A stretch of DNA of 64,000 nt, taken from assembly GCA_017938925.1 (NCBI GenBank), contig JAGBAO010000013.1:351037-415036 (forward strand). Direction: 5' to 3'. Shown one piece after another: positions 32,644 to 41,621 of this stretch. The notes beneath the pieces are model-generated. The model worked only from the letters and a program-made list of their open reading frames with translations, was not told the origin of the DNA and searched no databases. Every line of letters starts with the position of its first letter. Positions within the stretch are counted from its first letter, which is position 1. The position numbers and the translations under genes were made by a program. This stretch comes from Bacteroidales bacterium. GTDB taxonomy: Bacteria; Bacteroidota; Bacteroidia; Bacteroidales; UBA932.

Positions 32644-34335
32644 TTAGAAGACCTTGAAATACCACTCGACCTTCACATCCACACCATGCTTGTCGATTTC
32701 GGAGCCGGCCTTGAGCACATTTACCGGCGTATATTTCCTGACATCCTTATCCTTCAGGGCATGACTCCACTTCACTCTGTCCGACTGAGGTGCCGCTCCA
32801 GGGCCCTTGCTGCCGTATTCTGCATAGAAGGTGGTCTTTTCCGCATACGGCTTGTTCCAGTTGTGCCAGCCTTCCTTCAGGATATGGTCTCCCAGTTCGC
32901 AGTCGATGAAGACTGTCTTGGCAAAAGGTCTCCATGGGCGGCCAAGATAGACCTTACGGGTATTCTCATCGCTTATCAGACGGCAGTTCCTGAAGACATA
33001 TCCGAATTCCGTTCCCTCAGGAGTAGAGGCGGCAGTTACATAACTGTCCTTCTTGCTGAGGATGGTGCAGTCCTCGAACCAGCAGGTGGAGGCTCCGAAA
33101 ATGAAGTCTGTGGTGCCTTCTATCCAGCATCCCCTGTAGTACTGCCTCTTTCCCTTGCCGTAAGTGTATATCGTATCCTGATTTGCCACGAAGCGGCAGT
33201 TCACGAAAGCCACACGGTCTCCGTCAACGGTGATGGCGCATGCCTGTCCTATATCCTTTCCTTCGCCCGAAGCATTTTCGATGGTAATGTTCTCTGCAAG
33301 GAAGTCATCTGCATAGAGAAAGACTGTGGAGGTAGCGGAAGTTCCCATCTCATATCCAGTAGGACCGATCTTTTTGGCGTAGTCGCTCCAGGTGATCACC
33401 GTCCCTTCCGCTGACTGCCCTATAAGATGCAGGCGCTGCTTGTTTGCAGGAATGGTGACCTTCTCCCGGTATCTTCCGTCCTTGACGTATATGGTGGTCT
33501 CATCCTGCTTGCAGTAGTCCGGAGCGGCATCGACAGCTTCCTGGACTGTGAAGAAGTCTCCGCTTCCGTCCTTGGCTACGACGAAATCATACTCAACCAC
33601 GTGCGAGGCGAGTTCAGGTATGACCTTGACTATTTCCGGCAGGAGGAGATTCACGATCTTGCGTGCTCCTGCGACATTTGTGTGGGTGTTGTCCACCTTG
33701 CCGTCCGGATGCTTCGGGTTGGTGCCCTTCTCCACCCACATGTAATACTTGCGCGAAGGTTCATCTCCGAGTTCCTTGAGCCATTCCTGGGTCACTGCAT
33801 TCGCGTCGATCAGAGGAAGTCCGTACTCCTGAGCCACCTGTTTCACGGCAGCAGGATAGTCCCCATGGCAATCGGTCTTGAGATTGCCTTCGCTGTCGAA
33901 CCAGCGGCGGGACACCGGAGTGAAAAGTACCGGTTTTGCTCCCACACCCAGGGCATGGTCGATGAAAAGTCTCAGATTTGTCTGGTAGGCACCGAACGGA
34001 GCGGCATATCTTATGGTGTCGGACTCCTTTGAGTCGTTATGACCGAACTGGATGAAGAGGTATTCGCCCGCCTTGAGGTCCTTCTTCACCCGGTCCCAGA
34101 TTCCGAGGGTCTGCACGCTCTTGGTGCTGCGTCCGTTCTGGGCATAATTCGCAACAATGACATTGGTGTCCACATGGGATTTCAGACGCTGTCCCCAGCC
34201 CCTTTCGGGATTCTCATAGGAGAGGTCCTTGTCGGCCATGGTGGAATCCCCCATCAGACGGAGGACTATCTTATCCTGTGCCGCCATCGAAAATGAAAGC
34301 AGCACGGAACACGCAAGCAGGGTTATCTTCTTCAT
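32644..34335 (-). CDS. CE12-type acetylesterase fused to CE8 pectin methylesterase
   Basis: The 563-aa protein has a signal peptide (MAAQ at 17-20) and two esterase domains. Residues 22-235 are an SGNH hydrolase of the CE12 type (rhamnogalacturonan acetylesterase-like): GDSTMAD with nucleophile S31, FIQFGHNDSK and VDNTHTNVAGA with catalytic Asp and His. Residues 255-560 are CE8 pectin methylesterase: GSGDFFTVQEAVDAAP, ANQDTIYTYGKG, GTTDFIFGASTCWFEDC and YLGRPWRPFAKT. It removes acetyl and methyl groups so that PL1 and GH28 can cut. It lies 2 nt after GH28 and 3 nt before the HTCS. Confidence 0.93.
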   Translation of the reverse strand: MKKITLLACSVLLSFSMAAQDKIVLRLMGDSTMADKDLSYENPERGWGQRLKSHVDTNVIVANYAQNGRSTKSVQTLGIWDRVKKDLKAGEYLFIQFGHNDSKESDTIRYAAPFGAYQTNLRLFIDHALGVGAKPVLFTPVSRRWFDSEGNLKTDCHGDYPAAVKQVAQEYGLPLIDANAVTQEWLKELGDEPSRKYYMWVEKGTNPKHPDGKVDNTHTNVAGARKIVNLLLPEIVKVIPELASHVVEYDFVVAKDGSGDFFTVQEAVDAAPDYCKQDETTIYVKDGRYREKVTIPANKQRLHLIGQSAEGTVITWSDYAKKIGPTGYEMGTSATSTVFLYADDFLAENITIENASGEGKDIGQACAITVDGDRVAFVNCRFVANQDTIYTYGKGKRQYYRGCWIEGTTDFIFGASTCWFEDCTILSKKDSYVTAASTPEGTEFGYVFRNCRLISDENTRKVYLGRPWRPFAKTVFIDCELGDHILKEGWHNWNKPYAEKTTFYAEYGSKGPGAAPQSDRVKWSHALKDKDVRKYTPVNVLKAGSEIDKHGVDVKVEWYFKVF

Positions 34336-34337
34336 GA

Positions 34338-35948
34338 CTAATCTATCCTTACTTCAGAATTATGGGTGAATACCTCCGGCCTTTCTGATGAAGAGGCATC
34401 GGTGCAGCCTTCGATGGTCACATTGCGGCAGTTGGCCAGGCTGTAGCCCAGGCCTTCCGACTGAGTTATGTCTATATTCTTGAGTACCACGCCGTTGGAA
34501 TACCTCAGATCAGCTCCCTTCGTAGAGACAATCTGGCAGTCCTCGACCACGATGTTCTCGATGTTCTTCTCTGGGATTCCGTTGAAATACATAGCTCTTG
34601 CAGCGCCGCTGCAGACCACGTCCCTGATGTAGATATCCCTGAACTGAGGAGTGGTTTCGTCGGCCTCGACATATGGTACATCGAAAGGAGAAGCACCTTC
34701 CGCAGCTGCCTCGACAGCGGACTTTCCACCGTAGTGGAGGTCGAACAGAAGAGGTTCGGTAGGGATGTTCATCATGACTATGTCTTCGATGAAGATATTT
34801 CTGACCACGCCGCCACGACCACGGCAGCTCTTGAAGCGCAGGCCCACATCGGTGCCGAGAAAACGGCAGTTGGAGACCTTGATGTTCTCTACACCGCCGG
34901 ACATCTCGCTTCCCACCACGAAACCGCCATGTCCATGGAACACGATGCAGTTGTCCACGATGAGATTGCGGCAAGGTCTGCCTCTGCGGCGTCCGTCAGC
35001 ATCCTTTCCTGACTTTATGCAGATAGCGTCATCTCCTACGTCGAAACTTGAATTGATGACAAGGACATCCTCGCATGAATCCACATCAAGTCCGTCACCG
35101 TTCTGGGAGTACCACGGATTACGGACGGTTATATTATTGATGATCACATTCTTACACATGAGAGGATGAATGTTCCAGCATGGAGAATTCTGGAACAGGC
35201 AGTCTTCCAGAAGGACATTCTCACAGTTCTTAAGACCGATAAGGACCGGGCGCAGATAGGTCTTCACGCTGTTCCACTCCTTCTCGGTGGTCAGTCCCTG
35301 AGGAACATTGAATGCATCGCTCACGACAGATCCCCTGAACGAACTTGAATCCGGATACCACAGGTCACCCTTGGCATTGGTGAAGCCTCCGCTCTTGAGA
35401 AGGGCCTTCCACTGGGAAGGAGCTATCTTGGATTTCTTGACCTGACGCCATGAATCACCGTTTCCGTCGATGGTACCTCCTCCTGTTATGGCTATGTTCT
35501 TCGCTCCGTCAGCATTGATCGGAGCCAGACATCTCTTCGTGTCAAGACCTTCGAACACCGTCTCCACAATCGGATAGAGATCCCTGTCTGTAGAAAACAG
35601 AAGGACTGCATCAGGGCGGATGTGAAGGTCTATGTTATCCTTCAGCGTCACCGGACCTGTAAGCCAGATGCCGGTCGGAACAACCAGCCTTCCTCCTCCG
35701 GCCTCATACAGGGCGTCAATTGCGGAAGCAAAGGCCTCGGTGTTCAGGAACACTCCGTCACCGACTCCTCCGAAATCCTTGATATTGACCTCACGTGAGG
35801 GAATCTGAGGACGGCGGACCTCCTCCATTTCAAACGGAAGATCCTCATAGAGATATGCAAACTCGTAATCTGAGCGGCAGGCAAGCAGCGAAACGCCTGC
35901 AAGGATGACTGCTGTCAAACGGATCAGTCTAGTGTTGAATGTGGTCAT
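34338..35948 (-). CDS. GH28 polygalacturonase, lipoprotein
   Basis: GH28 enzymes hydrolyse alpha-1,4-galacturonosyl bonds of homogalacturonan (or related linkages in rhamnogalacturonan). The 536-aa protein has a lipobox (LLAC, C24), the N-terminal GDGVFLNTEAFASAIDALYEAGGG segment common to the family, and active-site motifs SQNGDGLDVDSCEDV, VGDDAICIKSG and FHGHGGFVVGSEMSGGV. Hence catalytic Asp and His residues are present. It is the first gene of the five-gene operon 35948-24056, with a promoter and inverted repeat upstream. Endo or exo action cannot be told from sequence alone. Confidence 0.93.
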   Translation of the reverse strand: MTTFNTRLIRLTAVILAGVSLLACRSDYEFAYLYEDLPFEMEEVRRPQIPSREVNIKDFGGVGDGVFLNTEAFASAIDALYEAGGGRLVVPTGIWLTGPVTLKDNIDLHIRPDAVLLFSTDRDLYPIVETVFEGLDTKRCLAPINADGAKNIAITGGGTIDGNGDSWRQVKKSKIAPSQWKALLKSGGFTNAKGDLWYPDSSSFRGSVVSDAFNVPQGLTTEKEWNSVKTYLRPVLIGLKNCENVLLEDCLFQNSPCWNIHPLMCKNVIINNITVRNPWYSQNGDGLDVDSCEDVLVINSSFDVGDDAICIKSGKDADGRRRGRPCRNLIVDNCIVFHGHGGFVVGSEMSGGVENIKVSNCRFLGTDVGLRFKSCRGRGGVVRNIFIEDIVMMNIPTEPLLFDLHYGGKSAVEAAAEGASPFDVPYVEADETTPQFRDIYIRDVVCSGAARAMYFNGIPEKNIENIVVEDCQIVSTKGADLRYSNGVVLKNIDITQSEGLGYSLANCRNVTIEGCTDASSSERPEVFTHNSEVRID

Positions 35949-35954
35949 AAAGAA

Positions 35955-35995
35955 AGTCTGTTAGTGATTAACGCAAATATAATCATTAACAGACT
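35955..35995 (-). promoter_or_regulatory. Promoter of the GH28-HTCS operon inside a 13-bp inverted repeat
   Basis: The minus-strand box TATATTTG (35981-35974) fits TAnnTTTG and lies about 25 nt before the GH28 ATG. It is flanked by AGTCTGTTAGTGA (35955-35967) and its near-complement (35983-35995), 13-bp arms with one G-T mismatch and a 15-nt centre. The arms could be an operator where a regulator such as the HTCS controls entry of polymerase. Confidence 0.5.
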
Positions 35996-36047
35996 TAAAT
36001 CATGTGAATTTTTATCACGAAACGCAGACTAATTGTCAAATATTCAC

Positions 36048-38576
36048 TTAATACGTTGATATCATGCCCCAGGTCTGAGGACCGCCCTCAATCGTGAGAT
36101 ATACTCCAACCTCCCTCTCCAGGCCTTCCATGCTGCCAGGACCTTTGAACGGTATGACGATTTCATGATCAGGGCTCTTGACCTTCTCATTCAGATCCAG
36201 ATGGCCAAGCCACTGAGGTCCGGACTTGAATTCCAGTTTAGTAAGTCTGACGTTGTGCCCGCGTGCATTGCTGATTCTGAGTCCTTTCATATCTGCAAAA
36301 TCCGCTGCAGGAATCGTAAAATACAGACGGTGCCCGGACTTCCCGGCGAAGTCCTGAGGACACCAGTAAGCAGCTTCATTCTCTGGTGAATACGGATTGA
36401 ACTCTCTGTCATCATAATCCACTGAGGAGTACTTCTTGACCAGTTCGCAGGCTGCTGCCAACGGATCCTGATATGGGCTTCCGGATGACAGCTTTCCACA
36501 ATGGAAACGTCCGTCGAACTCAACCATGTCCGCAACTTCGCCATCGACAGCCTTCCCGAAATAGTAGTCAAGCCTAGGCACATAATAGTCACGTATGAGT
36601 CCTGACCAGACGCGGGCCGAATAGTCTTTAAGGGAAGGGCCTGACCATACGGACACCAGACGTTTCAGTTCCTTTTCAAATGTTTCCTTCTCCTGCACGT
36701 TCGTAGCAGCTGCATCAGCCATGTCAAGCCATCTCTGAATTCTCAGTATCGGATGAGACTCAAGCAGACGGTCCATTTCCAGAAGCATCTCATGAAGCTG
36801 GTTCTTAAGCTGGACTGCCCTTTCCGTATCTCTGACCACAATGGCCCAATTGGCGGCCTTCAGCACATACACTGCCTTGGCAGCCATATAGAGCGCGGCA
36901 TATTGAATTGCATCCGTCACATAAAGTTCATTATCCTTGTAGTCATCGGCAACTGAGATGAATGCTTCTATACCTTTGAAATAATGCTCATTTATGTTCA
37001 TTGTCTCACATCTGTGATATGCCGGACGAAGCTGCCAGAGGAAACGGGCATTATTTGTAAAATTGCAATATGCAGACTGCCTCATTTCGTTCCAGAACAC
37101 TTCAAAGGCAGGGTCTTCCTTCCCGTAACGGGCCTTGCTGTATGACTTCAGGAAATCATCCAGATCGGTCTTTTGTGAGCTCCAGCCTGCCGCTGATATC
37201 AGTTCGTACAGGATTTCATTGTTCTCGACGCCCTCAGGAGAGGTTCCGAAACCGGTGAGACGGCCTTTATTCCCCGAAGACAGAGCCTCCAGATGTCCGT
37301 TGAGATAGAAATCGAGGGGCCCCTTCAGGGCGGTCCTGCCACCGAAATTAGGAGTTGTGCTCCATATCCAAGGCTTATTGTAGAATCCGCTCAGATTGTC
37401 CCAGCTGTTTCCATTCCTCCACACATAATGATTGAAGTCCACAGCAAGGTCTATCACCATCATACGATCATCTGGAGCACCACTCAGAAGAGCCTCAACG
37501 CTCTGAGGATCCCATATATCTCTCTGATATCCGAACATCCATCCCTGCATGACCCACACTGCATCCGGGTTGGCAGCAGCAAGTGACTCATATATGGTCC
37601 TGCTATAATGCTGAAGCCTGTCATGACGTTCCTGCGAGCCCTTTTCACCGAACGGGATATCCAGTTCGTTAAAGCTGTCGATAAGGTAATATTTCCCCTT
37701 TCCAAACTCCTTCTCCCACTCCCTGATGAATTCCGTGCCGATCACGCTGAACAGGGAATCCAGAGGCGACAACATATAGCTTTCGTGCCCGGACCATCGG
37801 GTGGTCATCATATCCACCTCAGGATAGTGCTCCTTCAAAGCCTTAGGGACGAAACCGGCAAATCCTTGATATACAGGCGTCATTCCCAGTGCGAGCATCC
37901 TGTCGTTGATCTTATGCTGGAGCTCTATCTGAGCATCGTGCCACTCCTGCGACATCCCGCCATCAACAGCTGTCATATTTCCCATACGCATCCACGGGAG
38001 GTGCGCCGGGCCTGTGAAATATGCGTCGATTTCCTCCTGGCTCAGACCCAGTCTCGACCACACTCTTGCAAGAATCGCCTCACCCGCAACCGGAGCCAAC
38101 GGCATGCTGAACCCGTGAAGGGCAATCCAGTCAATTTCCCTTTCCCATTCCTTCCATCCCCAGAACGGAGTGGTGTATCCGAACGTACATACATTATAGT
38201 AAAGCCTGTCCCGGAACGGAGAGGTGACGACCTTTCTTGGCTGAGGCTCAAGCTGTCGTGGGAAATCCAGACGGTTTCCGGTCCAGCTTGCCAAGCCATA
38301 ACCGTTTGAGACTATGTAGTCATAAAATCCCTTGGTCAATGCCACCACTGATGTTCCCTCGACTGTGAGGACATTCTCATCCACTGTTATGGCATATGTA
38401 TCAAGACTGTCAGTCTTGTCCAGGACCACAAATTCCACATTGCCCGGCACACTGCCGAATGTTCTGGATATGACCTTCTCGGCTTCCCTTACCGGAGCCG
38501 GCCTGCAGCCGCATGACAGGAGCAGGGCAAAAAGGCAGGTGGAAAAAGTGGTGGCGCTGAAATAAAATTTCTTCAT
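36048..38576 (-). CDS. GH89 alpha-N-acetylglucosaminidase, lipoprotein
   Basis: GH89 enzymes release terminal alpha-linked N-acetylglucosamine (as human NAGLU does from heparan sulfate, and clostridial enzymes from gastric mucin). I start at 38576 (MKKFYFSAT..), since the upstream 29 codons lack a signal and this start gives a lipobox (LLLSC, C22). An N-terminal small domain (EKVISRTFG to GFYDYI) precedes the barrel. Markers include YNVCTFGYTTPFWGWKEWEREIDW, YLIDSFNELDIPFG with a likely catalytic Glu, GWMFGYQ and GFGTSPEGVENNEILYEL with the second Glu. The C-terminal 150 or so residues form an extra beta-rich domain. It is the last gene of the second locus. Confidence 0.93.
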   Translation of the reverse strand: MKKFYFSATTFSTCLFALLLSCGCRPAPVREAEKVISRTFGSVPGNVEFVVLDKTDSLDTYAITVDENVLTVEGTSVVALTKGFYDYIVSNGYGLASWTGNRLDFPRQLEPQPRKVVTSPFRDRLYYNVCTFGYTTPFWGWKEWEREIDWIALHGFSMPLAPVAGEAILARVWSRLGLSQEEIDAYFTGPAHLPWMRMGNMTAVDGGMSQEWHDAQIELQHKINDRMLALGMTPVYQGFAGFVPKALKEHYPEVDMMTTRWSGHESYMLSPLDSLFSVIGTEFIREWEKEFGKGKYYLIDSFNELDIPFGEKGSQERHDRLQHYSRTIYESLAAANPDAVWVMQGWMFGYQRDIWDPQSVEALLSGAPDDRMMVIDLAVDFNHYVWRNGNSWDNLSGFYNKPWIWSTTPNFGGRTALKGPLDFYLNGHLEALSSGNKGRLTGFGTSPEGVENNEILYELISAAGWSSQKTDLDDFLKSYSKARYGKEDPAFEVFWNEMRQSAYCNFTNNARFLWQLRPAYHRCETMNINEHYFKGIEAFISVADDYKDNELYVTDAIQYAALYMAAKAVYVLKAANWAIVVRDTERAVQLKNQLHEMLLEMDRLLESHPILRIQRWLDMADAAATNVQEKETFEKELKRLVSVWSGPSLKDYSARVWSGLIRDYYVPRLDYYFGKAVDGEVADMVEFDGRFHCGKLSSGSPYQDPLAAACELVKKYSSVDYDDREFNPYSPENEAAYWCPQDFAGKSGHRLYFTIPAADFADMKGLRISNARGHNVRLTKLEFKSGPQWLGHLDLNEKVKSPDHEIVIPFKGPGSMEGLEREVGVYLTIEGGPQTWGMISTY

Positions 38577-38595
38577 AACTCTTAGAATCAAGATA

Positions 38596-41500
38596 TTACA
38601 ATTCAAGAATAGCCGTAATAGGATCATGATCGGAAAGATATGGGCACGGAACATCCGTATCAAAAATCACAAAGTTTCCCGTGCCTATATAGGTTCTTTC
38701 GTTTACTGTCCTGTATCGGTTGACTTCGAATCCGCAGCAGAAGATGTGATCTATGATCTTGTTTCCGGTACCGTCCCAGTTGGTATATGTGGCTTCATTA
38801 TCTGTCTGAGCCGCAACTTCCCTTGCATTGTCGAATCTTCCGATGAACGGATCGAAGACGAAGTTGTCCGACATGGTGTTGAAGTCACCTGAGATGACGA
38901 CAGGCAGTCCGTCTTTATTGATTTCATCCAATTTTCTCAGGATCATTCGGATGGAATTCTTTCTGGCTTCGAATCCTGAATTATCCAGGTGGGTATTGAG
39001 GAAAATGAATCTCTTTCCCGTCAGGTTCACACTGAACTCCGCCCAGGAGGCTATACGCACATACTTGGCGTCCCAGCCGACTTCTCCTACGGTCCCCTTT
39101 GGATTAAGCCAGAATGTTCCCTTGTTTTCTGACATTGTCACCTGGGATGCATCGTAGAAGATCGGGCACATCTCTCCACTGTCCACATCGGTACCTCCAG
39201 TCGCACGGCCGACTCCGTAAGAGCCATAGCCGAAGGCGGCTATTTCCGAGAACTGAACGGAGGTCGCCTCCTGCATTCCGATCACAGCCGGCTTTTCCGT
39301 TGAAAGCATCGACTTTATGGCATGACGGCGCACAGTCCAGTTTTTCGGATCAGTATCATTCCAGTTGATGTTGTCATCGGTCGAATTGCTGACGTTGAAG
39401 GACATGAATTTCAGCTCTGTCGTCGTCTCGTTGTATCTGCTGACACAGATATCGTCGATGAACCAACGTGAGAACAATGCATCGGACGGACTGCCGAAAC
39501 GGATTCTTGTGTCAGGACCGGCACCTTTGACCACCAGCCTGAAAGTCCTGAATCCGTCCGCAGGGAGTCCCTCGACAGTGACAGACTCCTTGCCGTCGAT
39601 CGTTCCCCCGTTCAGAACCGTTACAACAACTGACCTGACATCAGGATTGACGGCATCCAGCAATGTGTTCCTGTAGTCCGGCCTTCTGGCTGCAGCTGTA
39701 AGATACGCCATGGCCTTGAATTCCAGAAGCAATGTACCTTCTGCGTTCAATGCCGGAGTAGTCAGTGTTCCTGGATTGTTGACGAACTTGTCGATGGCCT
39801 GATAGGAATTCACCCAGCCGATCTGAGCATAGCCATGTCTCTGTCTGACATTGACGCAGTCCATGCCTTCATTCCCGGACAGTTCATCCCCGCAATAGTT
39901 CAGCATCGATGCGATTCTTTCACCCCAAAGGTAATCCGAGCCTCCAACAAGACCGTCGAACGGTTCGAAATATACGGCTTCCGAAGGAGACGCCGTCGTT
40001 CCCTGAGGCGTTTCCCATATGCACAGTGCCCCGCTGAATCCGGAGTTGGCATTCCAACCGTGAGTGGTCGCGGCAGTATCGGATGCCTTGCGCTTACCTG
40101 CTGGAACGAATTTAAGATATAAGGTCTCTCCAGAAAGGAAGCGGGAAGAAGGAGAAAGCGTGACTGTATAATGATGATGGTAATTTGGCTTGACCACATA
40201 CGAAGCAGCCAGTTCATAATCATCTCCATTTTTCGAAACATAGACATTCCAATCCGCTATGGCACCATTCGTTGCATACCATCCGAAGGACAGGTTGAAT
40301 GTCTGGGGAAGATCGGTCAGAAGCGGGACAGCAAACATATATCCTGTCTCTCCCGGATAATCTCCACTATATGTATTTGATACCGCGACTGATTCTTCCG
40401 TAACAAATGACTTGCAGACAAGGTAGTCGTTACCATCCTTGTTCGACCAATATTTATTGTCTGTATTGGTCATTTCCTCCTTCGTACTCGCGCAGCGTAC
40501 CAGCAATGATGCAGATACCTTATCGTCATAATAATATCTGTCACAGAACCTGGTGGAGCTGTCATAAGTATAATCTGCTGAAGTCAGGTACTTAAGAGAG
40601 TTTCCGGAGCCGGACTTGGCATAGAAGGAGAATATATACGGCAAGCCGGTAACTCCGCCGGTGGCATAGTTCTCTGCACTGATCTTTCCCATGCCGTAGA
40701 TGGTTCCCACCTTCAGTTCCACAGCTGATGTCGACTTACGTACATATGTCACCCCATCCACATCCGTCGCGGTCACGGTCAGTCCTGCCGAAAGAGTCTG
40801 CGGCATGACCACAAGATAATATCTGCCGGCCTCAAGACCGGAATCAAGCACAGCACCCGACGACTTTGAGAACCGGACCTCCGTATATGCAGATTTGTCT
40901 TCAAGGGATTTGTAGGTGGCATCCCACGAGGTCGTGGAGACGGCTCCGTCCTCGTTATATCTTATAAGGATGTCTCCGGCCAGCACTTCCTTGGAATTGC
41001 CCTTGACGGCAACCTTGACTATCCTTCCGTCCATTTCAGCCGGAATCTCAAATTCAAGCAGTGTCACGGCGTTTCTGAAAAGGACTGCCTTTGACAGATC
41101 GTCTGTCTTTGCCACAGCAAAGCCACGGCTTGCCTGATATGTTCCGACAGACGGAGTCTGATCGTCATCGATCCATGTCCTGACCTCCGATGTGGCGAGG
41201 CTGGCAATGAAATTGGTGTTCCATGGATATACAAGAAGATAGTTTCCCTCTGCAGATGGAGCCTCATATTCCTTGATGTTCTCCGGATCTTTACTATAAT
41301 AATTATACGAAAATCTGGAAGTACGCCCATATGTGGCTGCCTTGAACCTGTAGGCCAGGGTCCACCCTGCTTCCTTCAACTTGTCAGCCACGGAATAGTC
41401 TGAACGTTCTATCTGACTTCCGTCAAACAAGCCCACATTGTCTCCGGAAAGCCAGTCCACAGAGTAGTCTGACCTGAGGACTGTCTTCGTTCCAGGGTGG

Positions 41501-41619
41501 CCGTACTCCTCCCTTGTGGCCTCGAACAGATAAGTATCCGCAACGGTTTCAAGGATTTCCTTCTCAGCACAGGACAATAACATCGATGCTGAGATCAGGT
41601 ATAGTGACCATCTTTTCAT
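38596..41619 (-). CDS. Fimbrillin-like surface lipoprotein fused to an EEP (DNase I-like) domain
   Basis: The 1007-aa protein has a lipobox (MLLSC, C17). Residues 40-320 have a fimbrillin-like pattern (VDWLSGDNVGLFDG, AVTLLEFEIPAEMDGRIVKVAVKGN, GRYYLVVMPQ, VGTIYGMGKIS). The middle (about 320-735) contains FN3-like and jelly-roll-like beta modules (YFEPFDGLVG, RWFIDDICVSR). From about residue 736 comes an endonuclease/exonuclease/phosphatase domain with all core residues: FMSFNVS, GMQEA, LNTHLDNSG, VISGDFNTMSDN and LSDHDPI. EEP enzymes cut phosphodiesters (DNA, phospholipids, phosphoinositides); the substrate here is unknown. It lies 2 nt after another EEP gene. Confidence 0.82.
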   Translation of the reverse strand: MKRWSLYLISASMLLSCAEKEILETVADTYLFEATREEYGHPGTKTVLRSDYSVDWLSGDNVGLFDGSQIERSDYSVADKLKEAGWTLAYRFKAATYGRTSRFSYNYYSKDPENIKEYEAPSAEGNYLLVYPWNTNFIASLATSEVRTWIDDDQTPSVGTYQASRGFAVAKTDDLSKAVLFRNAVTLLEFEIPAEMDGRIVKVAVKGNSKEVLAGDILIRYNEDGAVSTTSWDATYKSLEDKSAYTEVRFSKSSGAVLDSGLEAGRYYLVVMPQTLSAGLTVTATDVDGVTYVRKSTSAVELKVGTIYGMGKISAENYATGGVTGLPYIFSFYAKSGSGNSLKYLTSADYTYDSSTRFCDRYYYDDKVSASLLVRCASTKEEMTNTDNKYWSNKDGNDYLVCKSFVTEESVAVSNTYSGDYPGETGYMFAVPLLTDLPQTFNLSFGWYATNGAIADWNVYVSKNGDDYELAASYVVKPNYHHHYTVTLSPSSRFLSGETLYLKFVPAGKRKASDTAATTHGWNANSGFSGALCIWETPQGTTASPSEAVYFEPFDGLVGGSDYLWGERIASMLNYCGDELSGNEGMDCVNVRQRHGYAQIGWVNSYQAIDKFVNNPGTLTTPALNAEGTLLLEFKAMAYLTAAARRPDYRNTLLDAVNPDVRSVVVTVLNGGTIDGKESVTVEGLPADGFRTFRLVVKGAGPDTRIRFGSPSDALFSRWFIDDICVSRYNETTTELKFMSFNVSNSTDDNINWNDTDPKNWTVRRHAIKSMLSTEKPAVIGMQEATSVQFSEIAAFGYGSYGVGRATGGTDVDSGEMCPIFYDASQVTMSENKGTFWLNPKGTVGEVGWDAKYVRIASWAEFSVNLTGKRFIFLNTHLDNSGFEARKNSIRMILRKLDEINKDGLPVVISGDFNTMSDNFVFDPFIGRFDNAREVAAQTDNEATYTNWDGTGNKIIDHIFCCGFEVNRYRTVNERTYIGTGNFVIFDTDVPCPYLSDHDPITAILEL

Positions 41620-41621
41620 AT

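Noticed and set aside
35955-35995. Invertible promoter upstream of GH28
   Set aside because: The 15-nt centre is far too short for site-specific inversion; an operator is more likely.
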